Source: JAJPHW01 sp963799065
GTDB taxonomy: Bacteria; Acidobacteriota; Terriglobia; Terriglobales; Acidobacteriaceae
Length of the DNA: 64,000 nt
Assembly (NCBI GenBank): GCA_963799065.1
Contig: CAWCVJ010000001.1
Location: forward strand, 1,674,001-1,738,000
Reading direction: 5' to 3'
A program made the position numbers and the translations under genes. Positions 8,665 to 17,031 of this stretch are shown piece by piece (the stretch's first letter is position 1; each line of letters begins with the position of its first letter). The notes under the pieces are model-generated. The model was given only the letters and a program-made list of their open reading frames with translations. It was not told the DNA's origin and made no database searches.

Positions 8665-10152
8665 ATGAAAATAACTTTCTCTAGCGTTAAGCCCTCAGAA
8701 GTTGAAACCGACTGCCTCGCCGTCGTCGTGCTCGACGGCGGATCGAAAGATAAACCTCTGATTACTGTGCAAACGGAAGATGCGGCCGTGCGAGCCGCTG
8801 CCGAGAGTGTGATCGCCGGCGGTGAAGTCACGGCGAAGGCTTACGAAGTGACATTTATTCATGCTCCCGCAAAAGTTAAGGCGAAGCGCCTCTTGCTGGT
8901 GGGAGGAGGCAAGGCCAAGAGTTTCTCTCATTTCGATCTGCGACGAGTGGTTGGCACCGCAGTCCGCGCGCTTAAGCCTCGTGGCATTCGCAATCTGGCT
9001 TTCGTCGCGCCCAATGGAGTTGCTTTGGAAGTTGCTGTCCAAGCGGCGGTCGAGGGCGCGTTCGTTGGCGACTTCGATGTGGATACGTATAAGACTGATC
9101 GCAAAGATCGTGCCGTTGAATCTTTCACGGTGGTGGCTGCTGGCGATGAAAAGCGCTTGCGGCAGGCGGTCGACGAAGGACGTATCATTGGCGAGTCGCA
9201 GAATTTCACCCGGGAACTGGTCAACGAACCGAGCAATCATATGACTCCGACGATCCTCGGCGAACGGGCGAAGAAGATGGCAAAGGAAGTCGGTCTGAAG
9301 TGTGAAGTGTATGGGGCGGACAAGATCAAAGAACTGAAGATGGGCGCATTCTGGGGCGTCGCGCAGGGTTCGGATGAACCACCGGCCCTGATCGTGTTGC
9401 GTTACGAACCCGCGGGAGCGCCGACGCAGCCCGTGCTCGGGCTGGTCGGCAAAGGCATCACGTTCGACACCGGCGGCATTTCGATCAAGCCCGCCGACGG
9501 CATGGAGAAAATGAAATATGACATGGCTGGCGGGGCGGCGATGCTTGGTGCCATCCGCGCTATCGCACAGCTTAAGCTCAGCCACAAAGTGATCGCCATC
9601 GTTCTGGCGACGGAAAATATGCCGTCCGGCAAGGCGCAGAAGCCGGGGGATATTCAGACCGCCATGTCCGGCAAGACCATCGAGATTATCAATACCGACG
9701 CCGAGGGCCGACTGGTGCTGGCCGACGGCCTATGCTACGCGCGCCAGCTGGGGTGCACACATCTCATAGATGCGGCGACCTTGACCGGGGCCGTTGTAGT
9801 GGCGCTCGGCTATGCTAATGCTGGAATCTTCGCCAGCGACGACGCCATGTACGGGCGCTTCGCTCAGGCGCTCGATAAGGCTGGAGAGAAGTTCTGGCGG
9901 CTGCCACTGGAGGACGAGTATACGGACATGATGCGATCCAGCATTGCCGACCTCATCAACTCAGGCGGACGCTGGGGCGGAGCGTGCACGGCGGCTGGAT
10001 TTCTCAAGGAGTTTGCCGAGGATACACCGTGGATTCATCTCGACATCGCAGGTACGGCATGGATGGAAGAGCAAAAGCCGTGGATCGCTAAAGGTCCGAC
10101 AGGCATTGCTGTGCGCGGACTCATTGAGTTTGCCCGGGAGTTCGGGAAATAA
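8665..10152 (+). CDS. pepA: Cytosol (leucyl) aminopeptidase, M17 family
   Basis: Di-zinc/manganese aminopeptidase that removes N-terminal residues from peptides in the cytoplasm. The protein has 495 residues, the family norm. The C-terminal catalytic domain shows GKGITFDTGGISIKP (metal and substrate Lys and Asp), the M17 signature NTDAEGRLVLAD, and AATLTGAVVVALG. The N-terminal macro-like domain covers about residues 1-160. I chose the ATG at 8665 (MKITFSS) because homologs begin this way; the frame extends back to 8602 through a GTG and ATG that overlap the Smr gene's stop, giving 21 unlikely residues. PepA in some bacteria also acts at cer/dif-type recombination sites; the Xer genes 2.4 kb away make that worth remembering, but nothing here shows it. 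Confidence 0.95.
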   Translation: MKITFSSVKPSEVETDCLAVVVLDGGSKDKPLITVQTEDAAVRAAAESVIAGGEVTAKAYEVTFIHAPAKVKAKRLLLVGGGKAKSFSHFDLRRVVGTAVRALKPRGIRNLAFVAPNGVALEVAVQAAVEGAFVGDFDVDTYKTDRKDRAVESFTVVAAGDEKRLRQAVDEGRIIGESQNFTRELVNEPSNHMTPTILGERAKKMAKEVGLKCEVYGADKIKELKMGAFWGVAQGSDEPPALIVLRYEPAGAPTQPVLGLVGKGITFDTGGISIKPADGMEKMKYDMAGGAAMLGAIRAIAQLKLSHKVIAIVLATENMPSGKAQKPGDIQTAMSGKTIEIINTDAEGRLVLADGLCYARQLGCTHLIDAATLTGAVVVALGYANAGIFASDDAMYGRFAQALDKAGEKFWRLPLEDEYTDMMRSSIADLINSGGRWGGACTAAGFLKEFAEDTPWIHLDIAGTAWMEEQKPWIAKGPTGIAVRGLIEFAREFGK

Positions 10153-10261
10153 TGCGTCGCTTCGTTAGCTCCCGATAGTACTCTTGCTTTGCCCCGCGCC
10201 CTCAACTAGTCTTGGCTCTAGGAAGGTCTTCCTGCATCCAACGGTTGAGCCGGCGGTTCCC

Positions 10262-11278
10262 ATGGGCGTTCGCTTATCGATTTTCGCAGTGCTTTTCCTT
10301 CTTGGCCCCGGGCTGTTTTCTCAGGACACGGCTCCAACCACCAAGGTGAAGTCGTACCACGACGGCAGCATCAAAGACATCGACGCCATCGGTAACCGCG
10401 ATATCGGCTGTCAGCGCAGCATCGGCAATTGGTTCAGCCTGGAAAAACAAATCGCCATGGGTCAGGATTACTCCCGCCAGGTCGAGTCTTCCTCGCGCAT
10501 GATTCAAGATCCCGTCATTACCGAATACGTCAATCGGCTTGGCCAAAATCTCGTTCGTAACTCTGACGCCGAGGTTCCCTTCACCATCAAGATCATCGAC
10601 TCCGACGATGTGAACGCCTTCGCCCTGCCCGGCGGATTTTTCTACGTCGATACCGGACTCATCCTGGCCGCCGACAACGAAGCCGAACTTGCCGGCGTGA
10701 TGTCGCATGAAATCGCCCACGTGGCGGCCTGCCATGCCGCCCGCCAGAACACCCGAGCGCAGTTGATGAATCTGGCTTCCATCCCACTGATCTTCGTCGG
10801 CGGCGGTATCGGCTACGCCGCGCAGAGTCTGATGAGTGTGGCTCTACCCGTGGGCTTCATGAAATTCTCGCGCGGTTTCGAGTCCGACGCCGATTACCTC
10901 GGCGTCGAATACATGTACAAAGCGGGATACGATCCCCTGGCGTTCACTTCATTCTTCGAAAAAATTCAAAGCATGGAGAAGCGCAAGCCGGGAACGATCT
11001 CGAAGGCCTTTGACACCCATCCGCAAACGCCCGATCGCATCGCCAAAACGCAAGATGAAATCCGAACACTCTTGCCAGCGGAAAAAGAATACAAGCTCGA
11101 CAGTTCAGAATTTCAGGACGTGAAACTCCGCCTCGCAGAGTTAGAGAATCGTCACAAACTCGATCTCGAACACGGAGGCAGCGGCCCTGTCCTACGCCGG
11201 CCGGCGCATTCCGGCGTGGACAGCACGGGATCCACCAGCGACGACGGCCCTCCCGTACTCCATCGCAAAGACCAATAG
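10262..11278 (+). CDS. Secreted/periplasmic M48-family zinc metalloprotease
   Basis: Protein of 338 residues with an N-terminal signal peptide (residues about 3-20, LSIFAVLFLLGPGLF, cleavage before Gln-Asp), then an M48 catalytic domain: HEIAHVAACHAARQ contains HExxH, and SRGFESDADYLGVEYM supplies the third ligand (Glu in ESDAD). This layout resembles BepA/LoiP-type proteases that tend outer-membrane proteins, without the TPR repeats of BepA. The Pro/Gly-rich C-terminal tail after about residue 300 looks disordered. The frame opens 78 bases earlier, but the ATG at 10262 directly precedes the signal peptide. It converges on the selenoprotein gene with 7 bases between the stops. Confidence 0.9.
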   Translation: MGVRLSIFAVLFLLGPGLFSQDTAPTTKVKSYHDGSIKDIDAIGNRDIGCQRSIGNWFSLEKQIAMGQDYSRQVESSSRMIQDPVITEYVNRLGQNLVRNSDAEVPFTIKIIDSDDVNAFALPGGFFYVDTGLILAADNEAELAGVMSHEIAHVAACHAARQNTRAQLMNLASIPLIFVGGGIGYAAQSLMSVALPVGFMKFSRGFESDADYLGVEYMYKAGYDPLAFTSFFEKIQSMEKRKPGTISKAFDTHPQTPDRIAKTQDEIRTLLPAEKEYKLDSSEFQDVKLRLAELENRHKLDLEHGGSGPVLRRPAHSGVDSTGSTSDDGPPVLHRKDQ

Positions 11279-11285
11279 CCGAAGC

Positions 11286-11861
11286 TTACGGCGTCATCTT
11301 CCCCTGACCCAAATAATCCTGCGGAGGCACTCCGAACGCATCGGCCACACGATTGAAGAACGCAAACATCGCCGTGATGTAAACCGCCTCCGCGATCTGG
11401 TCCTCCTTCCACCGCAAATCGCGCAACTTCTGTACATCTTCCGAAGTCGATCGCGGCGCCGCTTCGGTGATGAGCTTGACGTATTCCATCAAGGCGCACT
11501 CAGCCTCGGTCAGGCCGGCATCATCGAGCTTGCCTTCCAGAACCGCATTCACGCATTGATCGGTAGCTCCCTGAACCCGCAGGAAGTAAGCGTGGCTGTC
11601 CAGTCAATAGGGACAGCGGTTCAAGAACGAGACGTAGCTCGCGATCATTTCCTTGTGCCGACGCGAGAGATGGCCCTCGGAGAAATGAATCGTATTCGAA
11701 AAATCGACAACCTGGCGTAAAAAATCTGGCCGCGCGCCAAAGCACTTTATAATTCCTGGAACCTTCGTCCGACCCGAGCCGGCGCGCCAGTAATCATAGG
11801 CAGCCGCGGTATCGCCGGTAGCCTGTGCATCCTCGGTAATCTTAATTTTCGTATCACTCAT
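11286..11861 (-). CDS. AhpD/carboxymuconolactone-decarboxylase-like peroxidase-related selenoprotein (in-frame UGA = Sec86)
   Basis: Read as one frame with TGA (11606-11604) as selenocysteine, this gives 191 residues. Translated conventionally it falls into an 85-residue and an 88-residue ORF in the same frame with nothing but this TGA between them. The site reads Asn-Arg-Cys83-Pro-Tyr-U86-Leu-Asp-Ser-His90, exactly the CxxCxxxH active site of AhpD-like alkylhydroperoxidases with Sec in place of the second Cys. The preceding helix (RRHKEMIASYVSFLN) and the following one (AYFLRVQGAT) continue the fold across the UGA. A bSECIS-like hairpin follows immediately. The protein probably reduces peroxides or acts as a thiol-disulfide enzyme in the cytoplasm. 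Selenocysteine machinery (selA, selB, selC, selD) is not in the window and must be elsewhere. The ATG at 11861 starts the N-terminal helix (MSDTKIKITEDAQ). Confidence 0.88.
11567..11586 (-). promoter_or_regulatory. Bacterial SECIS-like stem-loop just after the UGA
   Basis: On the minus strand, UUCCUG pairs with CAGGGA around the 6-base loop CGGGUU, with one further C-G pair at the base (7 pairs, one of them U-G). The loop begins 24 bases after the UGA and has G as its second base, within the ranges described for bacterial SECIS elements (loop 16-37 bases after UGA, G among the first two loop bases). It would recruit SelB with Sec-tRNA. The hairpin lies within the coding region, as bacterial elements do. 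Confidence 0.75.
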
Positions 11862-11885
11862 GATTAGTCAAGAGTTAGTGGTTGC

Positions 11886-11920
11886 CCCATCCTTGTCGCG
11901 TCTCCTGCGACAGGGATGGG
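11886..11920. repeat. REP-like hairpin, possible terminator of the permease gene
   Basis: Two 14-base arms, CCCATCCTTGTCGC and GCGACAGGGATGGG, pair with a single T/G mismatch (a G-U pair in RNA) around a 7-base loop. The element fills the spacer between the permease stop and the selenoprotein start. The same CCATCC-TTGTCGCG motif is, as I recall, a frequent intergenic repeat in Terriglobia. There is no clear U-run, so termination is possible rather than shown. Confidence 0.6.
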
Positions 11921-11936
11921 AAACGGAAATGCAAGC

Positions 11937-13280
11937 TCAGTGAGTTCTTCGAACCAACGAATAAACCGGCAACCCGACCAGTACCACGGCCACGCCCAGC
12001 AAAGGTTCCCGCGCACCATGCATCAACAACAATCCCAACAGCGCAAAAACCAGCGCCAAAAACAAAACCGGCGTCACCGGATACCCCGGCGTCAACACTA
12101 CATTTCCCGCCGGGAGCCGCCGCGCTCGAACGACAAACACTCCGGCGACAGTCAATCCTAGAAACACAACTGCACTGAAAATAAAATAAGACAGAATCTG
12201 CTGGAACGATCCCAGCAACACAAGTCCCGAGGCAATCGCAGCCTGGATCAAAATCGCGTTTATTGGAGTGCCAAACCTCGGATGCAACCGGGCGACCGCG
12301 GGCACAAACAATCCATCCTTAGCCATCGCGTAATAGACACGCGGCGCAGAAAACACGATTGCCGCCAGCCCTCCGACCACACACACAATCACCACTCCGG
12401 CGAAGGCAATCCCGCCAGCCTTGCCGAAAAATATCTCGCCCACCTGCGCCACAAAAGCCTCATTCGATGTGACACTCTGCAACGGGATCAGGTAGACAAA
12501 TACGGCGCTCACCAACACATACACGGCAGTGACGACGATCACGCCCAACAACATCGCCTTCGGCAACGTCCGCACCGGGTCGCGCACTTCACCCGCGATC
12601 TTGCTGACGTCCCACCATCCGCCGAACGAAAAGAAGGCCGCCACCAGCGCTCCGCCCAACGCTGGCCCCAGCTGCAACGATCCTGCACGCTGCGTGATAA
12701 AAGGAGAAAAGTTCGACCACGATCCCAAGTGAAAAAGGACGGCCCAAAGCACCAACACAGCCAGTAGTCCTAATTTCATCCAGGTCGTCCAACGCAGGAA
12801 TCCCGCACTAACCCGAACGCTGAAGATGTTCATCGCGCACAAGGATAGAATTACGACGACCGCGGCGACCTTGATGACTGCCGGCGTCCAATGAAATATG
12901 TAAGCCGCGTATGCCGCTGCGCCTGTTGCCAGTGCCGCGGTCAAACCCGGATCAAGCACCAGCAAACACATCCATCCGTAAAGAAACGCCACGCGGCGGC
13001 CGAAGGTCTCTTGCAGATAAACGTAGGTGCCGCCAGCCCGAGGAAAACGTCCCGCCAACTCTCCGTAGCAGAGAGCGCCGCATAAGGTAAGAACGGCGAC
13101 TGCCAGCCAAACCACCAAGAGCCAGAAGGGAGAACCCAGCGATTTCGCCATACCCGCGGGAGTCAGAAAGATGCCAACGGCAATACACTCTCCCGCAACC
13201 GCCGCAGTGGCCGAGGCCAATCCCAATTGGCGACGTAATGCCGTTTCCTTGGCTGTGTTGTTGAGCGCAATCGTCGCCAT
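11937..13280 (-). CDS. APC-superfamily amino-acid permease
   Basis: Inner-membrane amino-acid/polyamine/organocation transporter of 447 residues with about 12 hydrophobic helices, the standard topology. TM1 carries the broken-helix motif of the family (AVAGECIAVGIFLTP), followed by FPRAGGTYVYLQETFG between TM2 and TM3, and FSFGGWWDVSKIAGEVRDPVRTLPKA in the TM6-7 region, which is typical of LAT/APC exchangers. The substrate cannot be read from sequence. The start ATG at 13280 lies 2 bases from the galT stop on the same strand, so the two may be cotranscribed. The gene ends just before the REP-like hairpin. Confidence 0.88.
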   Translation of the reverse strand: MATIALNNTAKETALRRQLGLASATAAVAGECIAVGIFLTPAGMAKSLGSPFWLLVVWLAVAVLTLCGALCYGELAGRFPRAGGTYVYLQETFGRRVAFLYGWMCLLVLDPGLTAALATGAAAYAAYIFHWTPAVIKVAAVVVILSLCAMNIFSVRVSAGFLRWTTWMKLGLLAVLVLWAVLFHLGSWSNFSPFITQRAGSLQLGPALGGALVAAFFSFGGWWDVSKIAGEVRDPVRTLPKAMLLGVIVVTAVYVLVSAVFVYLIPLQSVTSNEAFVAQVGEIFFGKAGGIAFAGVVIVCVVGGLAAIVFSAPRVYYAMAKDGLFVPAVARLHPRFGTPINAILIQAAIASGLVLLGSFQQILSYFIFSAVVFLGLTVAGVFVVRARRLPAGNVVLTPGYPVTPVLFLALVFALLGLLLMHGAREPLLGVAVVLVGLPVYSLVRRTH

Positions 13281-13282
13281 GA

Positions 13283-14299
13283 TTAAGCTGCCGACACGCC
13301 AATCCGCGCCTCGCGCAACCGCTGCGTGGCCGTCTCGGACGAGACGGGCGAGTAATACACTTCTTTGAAGGTGTACGACTTCGCCTTGGTCTGCAAAATC
13401 GGCATGATTTCGATGTGCCAGTGATAGTCTTCGTCGATCGTCTTCCAGTACCCGAGCGTGGGCGACCGGTGCAAAGTGTTCGGCGATGTATGGAGAACGA
13501 GATGGAAGTCTTCGGTGATCGAACGAATCCGCTGCAAGGTGTGCCGCAGCAAACCGGCTAAATCGCGTAAGGTGCCCGAACGATTCAAAGCGAAACGTTC
13601 AAAAGATGACTCATGGGTGCGCGGCATGATCCAGGTTTCATATGGTACCCGCGGCGCATAAGGACACATCGCCACAAAATCGCCCAGCACTTCGACGACG
13701 CGCTGATCCTGCTTCAATTCCTGATTGATGATGTCGCAAAATACGCAACGCTCTTTCTGCGCAAAATATTCGCGCGCGGCCCGTAGTTCATACAACACGC
13801 GCCTCGGCACAAATGTCGTCGCCGTCAACTCGGCGTGAGGATGCTGAAATTCCTGCCCCGCGCTCTTGCCAAAATTCTTGAAGATGCTGACATACTTCAG
13901 CCGCGTGTCGAGCTTTAAATCTTGTACGCGCTGTGCCGCCAGCAATAAGAACTGCTCGACCTCGGCATCGGACGAGTCCCAAAGCTGCCGGTCGTGCTTG
14001 GCGTTCTCCAGCAACAACTCGTGCGCCCCCACCGGACGCATGCGGTCATACAAACCCTCGCCCCGGCGCGTGGTCTCGCCTTCGACTTGATACAGCGCCG
14101 AAGGATGCACCACCGATCGCGCCGACCATGGCGACACGCCCGCCGATATGCTGGCCACCAATCGCGCCGGCTTCGTCGCCGTTGGACAAAATGCGCAAGC
14201 CTCGGCGCCGCTTTCGGCCACGTGTAACGCGGACGCAGAATCCGGTATATCCCCTGTGATCACCCACGAACGCGTAATTGGATCCTTACGTAATTCCAT
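13283..14299 (-). CDS. galT: Galactose-1-phosphate uridylyltransferase family protein
   Basis: HIT-superfamily nucleotidyltransferase of 338 residues that swaps UMP between UDP-glucose and galactose 1-phosphate (Leloir pathway), or a close relative acting on other sugar phosphates. The N-terminus DPITRSWVITGD and two CxxC sites (CAFCP at 36-39 and CVFCD) match zinc-binding members. The active site reads H153-P-H155-A-E157: H155 is the nucleophile, but E157 takes the place of the usual Gln (HPHxQ), which contacts the uridylyl intermediate. The second half has HWHIEIMP. No galK or galE lies nearby. Because of the Gln-to-Glu change, the exact nucleotide or sugar specificity is less certain than the family. 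Confidence 0.83.
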   Translation of the reverse strand: MELRKDPITRSWVITGDIPDSASALHVAESGAEACAFCPTATKPARLVASISAGVSPWSARSVVHPSALYQVEGETTRRGEGLYDRMRPVGAHELLLENAKHDRQLWDSSDAEVEQFLLLAAQRVQDLKLDTRLKYVSIFKNFGKSAGQEFQHPHAELTATTFVPRRVLYELRAAREYFAQKERCVFCDIINQELKQDQRVVEVLGDFVAMCPYAPRVPYETWIMPRTHESSFERFALNRSGTLRDLAGLLRHTLQRIRSITEDFHLVLHTSPNTLHRSPTLGYWKTIDEDYHWHIEIMPILQTKAKSYTFKEVYYSPVSSETATQRLREARIGVSAA

Positions 14300-14398
14300 G
14301 CAAGGTAGAAGATCATCGTTACTCGCCCCGCGTCAATACTCATTTCAAGCTATGCGCCTGCGCGGCTTTGTTATAATCCGCCCACGAACCCCGCTGCG

Positions 14399-17023
14399 AT
14401 GTCCGAACCCACAACCCCGTTGATGCGACAGTATGTCGCCATCAAAAAGCAACATCCCAAGGCGTTGCTTTTCTTTCGCCTGGGGGATTTCTACGAGCTT
14501 TTCTTCGAGGATGCCATTCTGGCCGCGCGCGAGTTGCAAATCACGCTGACCTCACGCAATAAAGAAAAAGGCATTGCGATTCCTATGTGCGGCGTGCCCT
14601 ATCACGCAGCCGAAGGTTATATCTCGAAACTCATTCGCAGGGGATTCAAAGTCGCCATCTGCGAGCAGATGGAAGACCCGCGCCTGGCCAAGAAACTCGT
14701 GCGCCGCGAAGTGACTCGCGTCATCACGCCCGGGACCGCCGCCGACTCGACACTCGGCCCGGAGGAAAATAATTTTCTCGCCGCCCTTGCTCGAGCCGGA
14801 GACCGCGTAGGCTTCGCCGCGCTCGATCTCTCTACCGGAGAATTCCGCGCCACCGAATTCTCTGGCGAAGACGCATCACGCCGCATTCAGGAAGAACTCC
14901 AGCAAATTCGCCCGAAAGAATTGCTGTATGCCTCGACTGCGCCGCTGTTCGACGCGCAGACCGAAGCACCTGCCCGAGGAGCATGGTCGGAAACGCCGCT
15001 CGAAGACTGGATATTCTCCCCCGACCACGCTATCCCTCTACTGGAGAATCATTTCGGAGTTTTATCGCTCGAAGGTTTTGGACTCGCCAACAAAACCGCC
15101 GCCGCGGCCGCCGCGGGCGCTATTCTTTATTACGTCCGCACGACACAAAGCGCCGCTCCCGGCCACGTCGATCGCATTGGCTTCTACGAAAAGCAAGATT
15201 GTCTCGCCCTCGACGCCGTTACCGTCCGCAACCTCGAACTTATCGAACCGCTCTTCACCGGAACCGACGCCGGAGCCACCCTCTTCCGCACTCTCGATGC
15301 CACCATGACGCCCATGGGCAAGCGCTTACTGCGGTCGTGGCTGCTCCGCCCATCTATTGCTCGCGAAGAGATCAATGCGAGATTGGACGCCGTCGAAGCG
15401 CAGGTAAAAAACACCATCGCCCGCGAAGAATTGCGACGCGCCCTCGACGGCATCCTTGACCTGGAACGCCTGCTGAGTCGCGCCGCGATGGAGACCGCCA
15501 ATCCTCGCGATGTTCTCGCCCTCGCCGCTTCGCTAGCGAAAATTCCCGCAGTCAAAAGCGCAGTCACACGCCTTACCGCTCAGCTCTCCAAAAAACTGAA
15601 CGTCGCGGTCGATGACCTTGCCGACCTCTGCTCCCACCTGACCAACACCATCGTCGCCGAACCGCCAATCTCTTTGAACGACGGCGGCGTGATCCGCCAG
15701 GGAATTAATGCCGAACTGGACGAACTGCGCGACTTGAGCCGCAATAGCAAACAATTTCTCGCACAAATCGAACTCCGCGAGCGCCAGCGCACCGGCATCG
15801 GCTCGCTCAAAGTAAAGTTCAACTCCATCTTCGGCTACTACATCGAAATCTCGAAAGCGAATCAGCATCTCGCACCAGCGGACTATGATCGCAAACAAAC
15901 GTTGGTAAACGCTGAGCGCTTCACCACTCCCGAGCTGAAAGAATATGAATCCAAGATTCTGGATGCCCAGGAGCGCATCGTGGAAATCGAGCGCCGTCTC
16001 TTCGCAGAACTTCGGGCCAGCATCTCTGCCGAGGCGCGACGCATTCGCCAAACCGCGCTTGCGTTGGCGGAAATCGACGTACTGGCAGGACTCGCGCATC
16101 TCGCCGCGCTCAATCAATATTGCCGGCCGCAGCTCGACGATTCGTCCGACCTCGAAATCGTCCAAGGCCGCCATCCGGTAATCGAACAACAAGACACGAT
16201 GGGCAGCGGCCCGGGCAGCGATCGTTTCGTCCCCAACGATCTTTACTTGAACTCGACAACGCACACGGTGCTCATGCTTACCGGGCCGAATATGGGCGGC
16301 AAATCGACCTACCTGCGCCAATCCGCGCTGATCGTCATCATGGCGCAGATGGGATCGTTTGTTCCTGCACAATCGGCTCGTCTCGGGATCGTGGATCGCG
16401 TATTCACCCGCATCGGCGCAAGCGACAACCTTGCCCGCGGCCGCTCCACGTTCATGGTTGAGATGACGGAGACCGCCGCCATCCTAAACTCGGCCACGCC
16501 GCGCTCACTCATCCTGCTGGACGAAGTCGGGCGCGGCACTGCCACTTACGACGGCCTCGCCATCGCCTGGGCCGCCGTCGAGTACATTCACGCTCGCAAT
16601 CGTTCCAAGACACTTTTCGCGACGCATTACTTTGAGCTGACCGAACTCTCCAACCTGCTCTCCGGCGTCAAGAACTTTCATGTTGCCGCTAAAGAAAGCA
16701 GTAACGGCATCGTCTTTCTGCGCCGCGTTGAACCCGGCGCCGCCGACCGCAGCTACGGAATCGAGGTCGGCAAACTAGCCGGATTGCCCGCTGAAGTAGT
16801 CACCCGCGCCCGCGAGGTCCTCGACGAACACGAAGGTGCGCAACGTCGCGCCAACGCTCATCTGGCCGCAGCCGAATCAGCTGCGCCGCCTCCGGCGCAA
16901 CTCACGATCTTCACGCCGCTTTCGCAGCCCGTTCTCGAACGTTTGCGCGAGGTGAACCTAAACAAAATAACTCCACTGGAAGCATTGAATTTATTATCGG
17001 AATTGAAACAGCAAATAGACTGA
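14399..17023 (+). CDS. mutS: DNA mismatch repair protein MutS
   Basis: Mismatch-recognition ATPase of 874 residues, full length for bacterial MutS. Domain I has the mismatch-reading Phe-x-Glu in FRLGDFYELFFEDA, followed by the connector, core lever and clamp domains and a C-terminal ABC ATPase: Walker A GPNMGGKST at 629-637, signature SDNLARGRSTFMVEM, Walker B LILLDEVGRGT and the switch His in LFATHYFELTEL. A C-terminal helix-turn-helix for dimerisation follows (LREVNLNKITPLEALNLLSEL). The ATG at 14399 gives MSEPTTPLMRQY, the usual start. It diverges from galT and is followed after 8 bases by nagZ. Confidence 0.98.
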   Translation: MSEPTTPLMRQYVAIKKQHPKALLFFRLGDFYELFFEDAILAARELQITLTSRNKEKGIAIPMCGVPYHAAEGYISKLIRRGFKVAICEQMEDPRLAKKLVRREVTRVITPGTAADSTLGPEENNFLAALARAGDRVGFAALDLSTGEFRATEFSGEDASRRIQEELQQIRPKELLYASTAPLFDAQTEAPARGAWSETPLEDWIFSPDHAIPLLENHFGVLSLEGFGLANKTAAAAAAGAILYYVRTTQSAAPGHVDRIGFYEKQDCLALDAVTVRNLELIEPLFTGTDAGATLFRTLDATMTPMGKRLLRSWLLRPSIAREEINARLDAVEAQVKNTIAREELRRALDGILDLERLLSRAAMETANPRDVLALAASLAKIPAVKSAVTRLTAQLSKKLNVAVDDLADLCSHLTNTIVAEPPISLNDGGVIRQGINAELDELRDLSRNSKQFLAQIELRERQRTGIGSLKVKFNSIFGYYIEISKANQHLAPADYDRKQTLVNAERFTTPELKEYESKILDAQERIVEIERRLFAELRASISAEARRIRQTALALAEIDVLAGLAHLAALNQYCRPQLDDSSDLEIVQGRHPVIEQQDTMGSGPGSDRFVPNDLYLNSTTHTVLMLTGPNMGGKSTYLRQSALIVIMAQMGSFVPAQSARLGIVDRVFTRIGASDNLARGRSTFMVEMTETAAILNSATPRSLILLDEVGRGTATYDGLAIAWAAVEYIHARNRSKTLFATHYFELTELSNLLSGVKNFHVAAKESSNGIVFLRRVEPGAADRSYGIEVGKLAGLPAEVVTRAREVLDEHEGAQRRANAHLAAAESAAPPPAQLTIFTPLSQPVLERLREVNLNKITPLEALNLLSELKQQID

Positions 17024-17031
17024 CTCGATCA

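Noticed and set aside
11286..11861. Two separate small genes or a pseudogene instead of a selenoprotein
   Set aside because: Same frame, UGA exactly at the redox Cys position, and a SECIS-like hairpin follows; decay would not be expected to produce all three.
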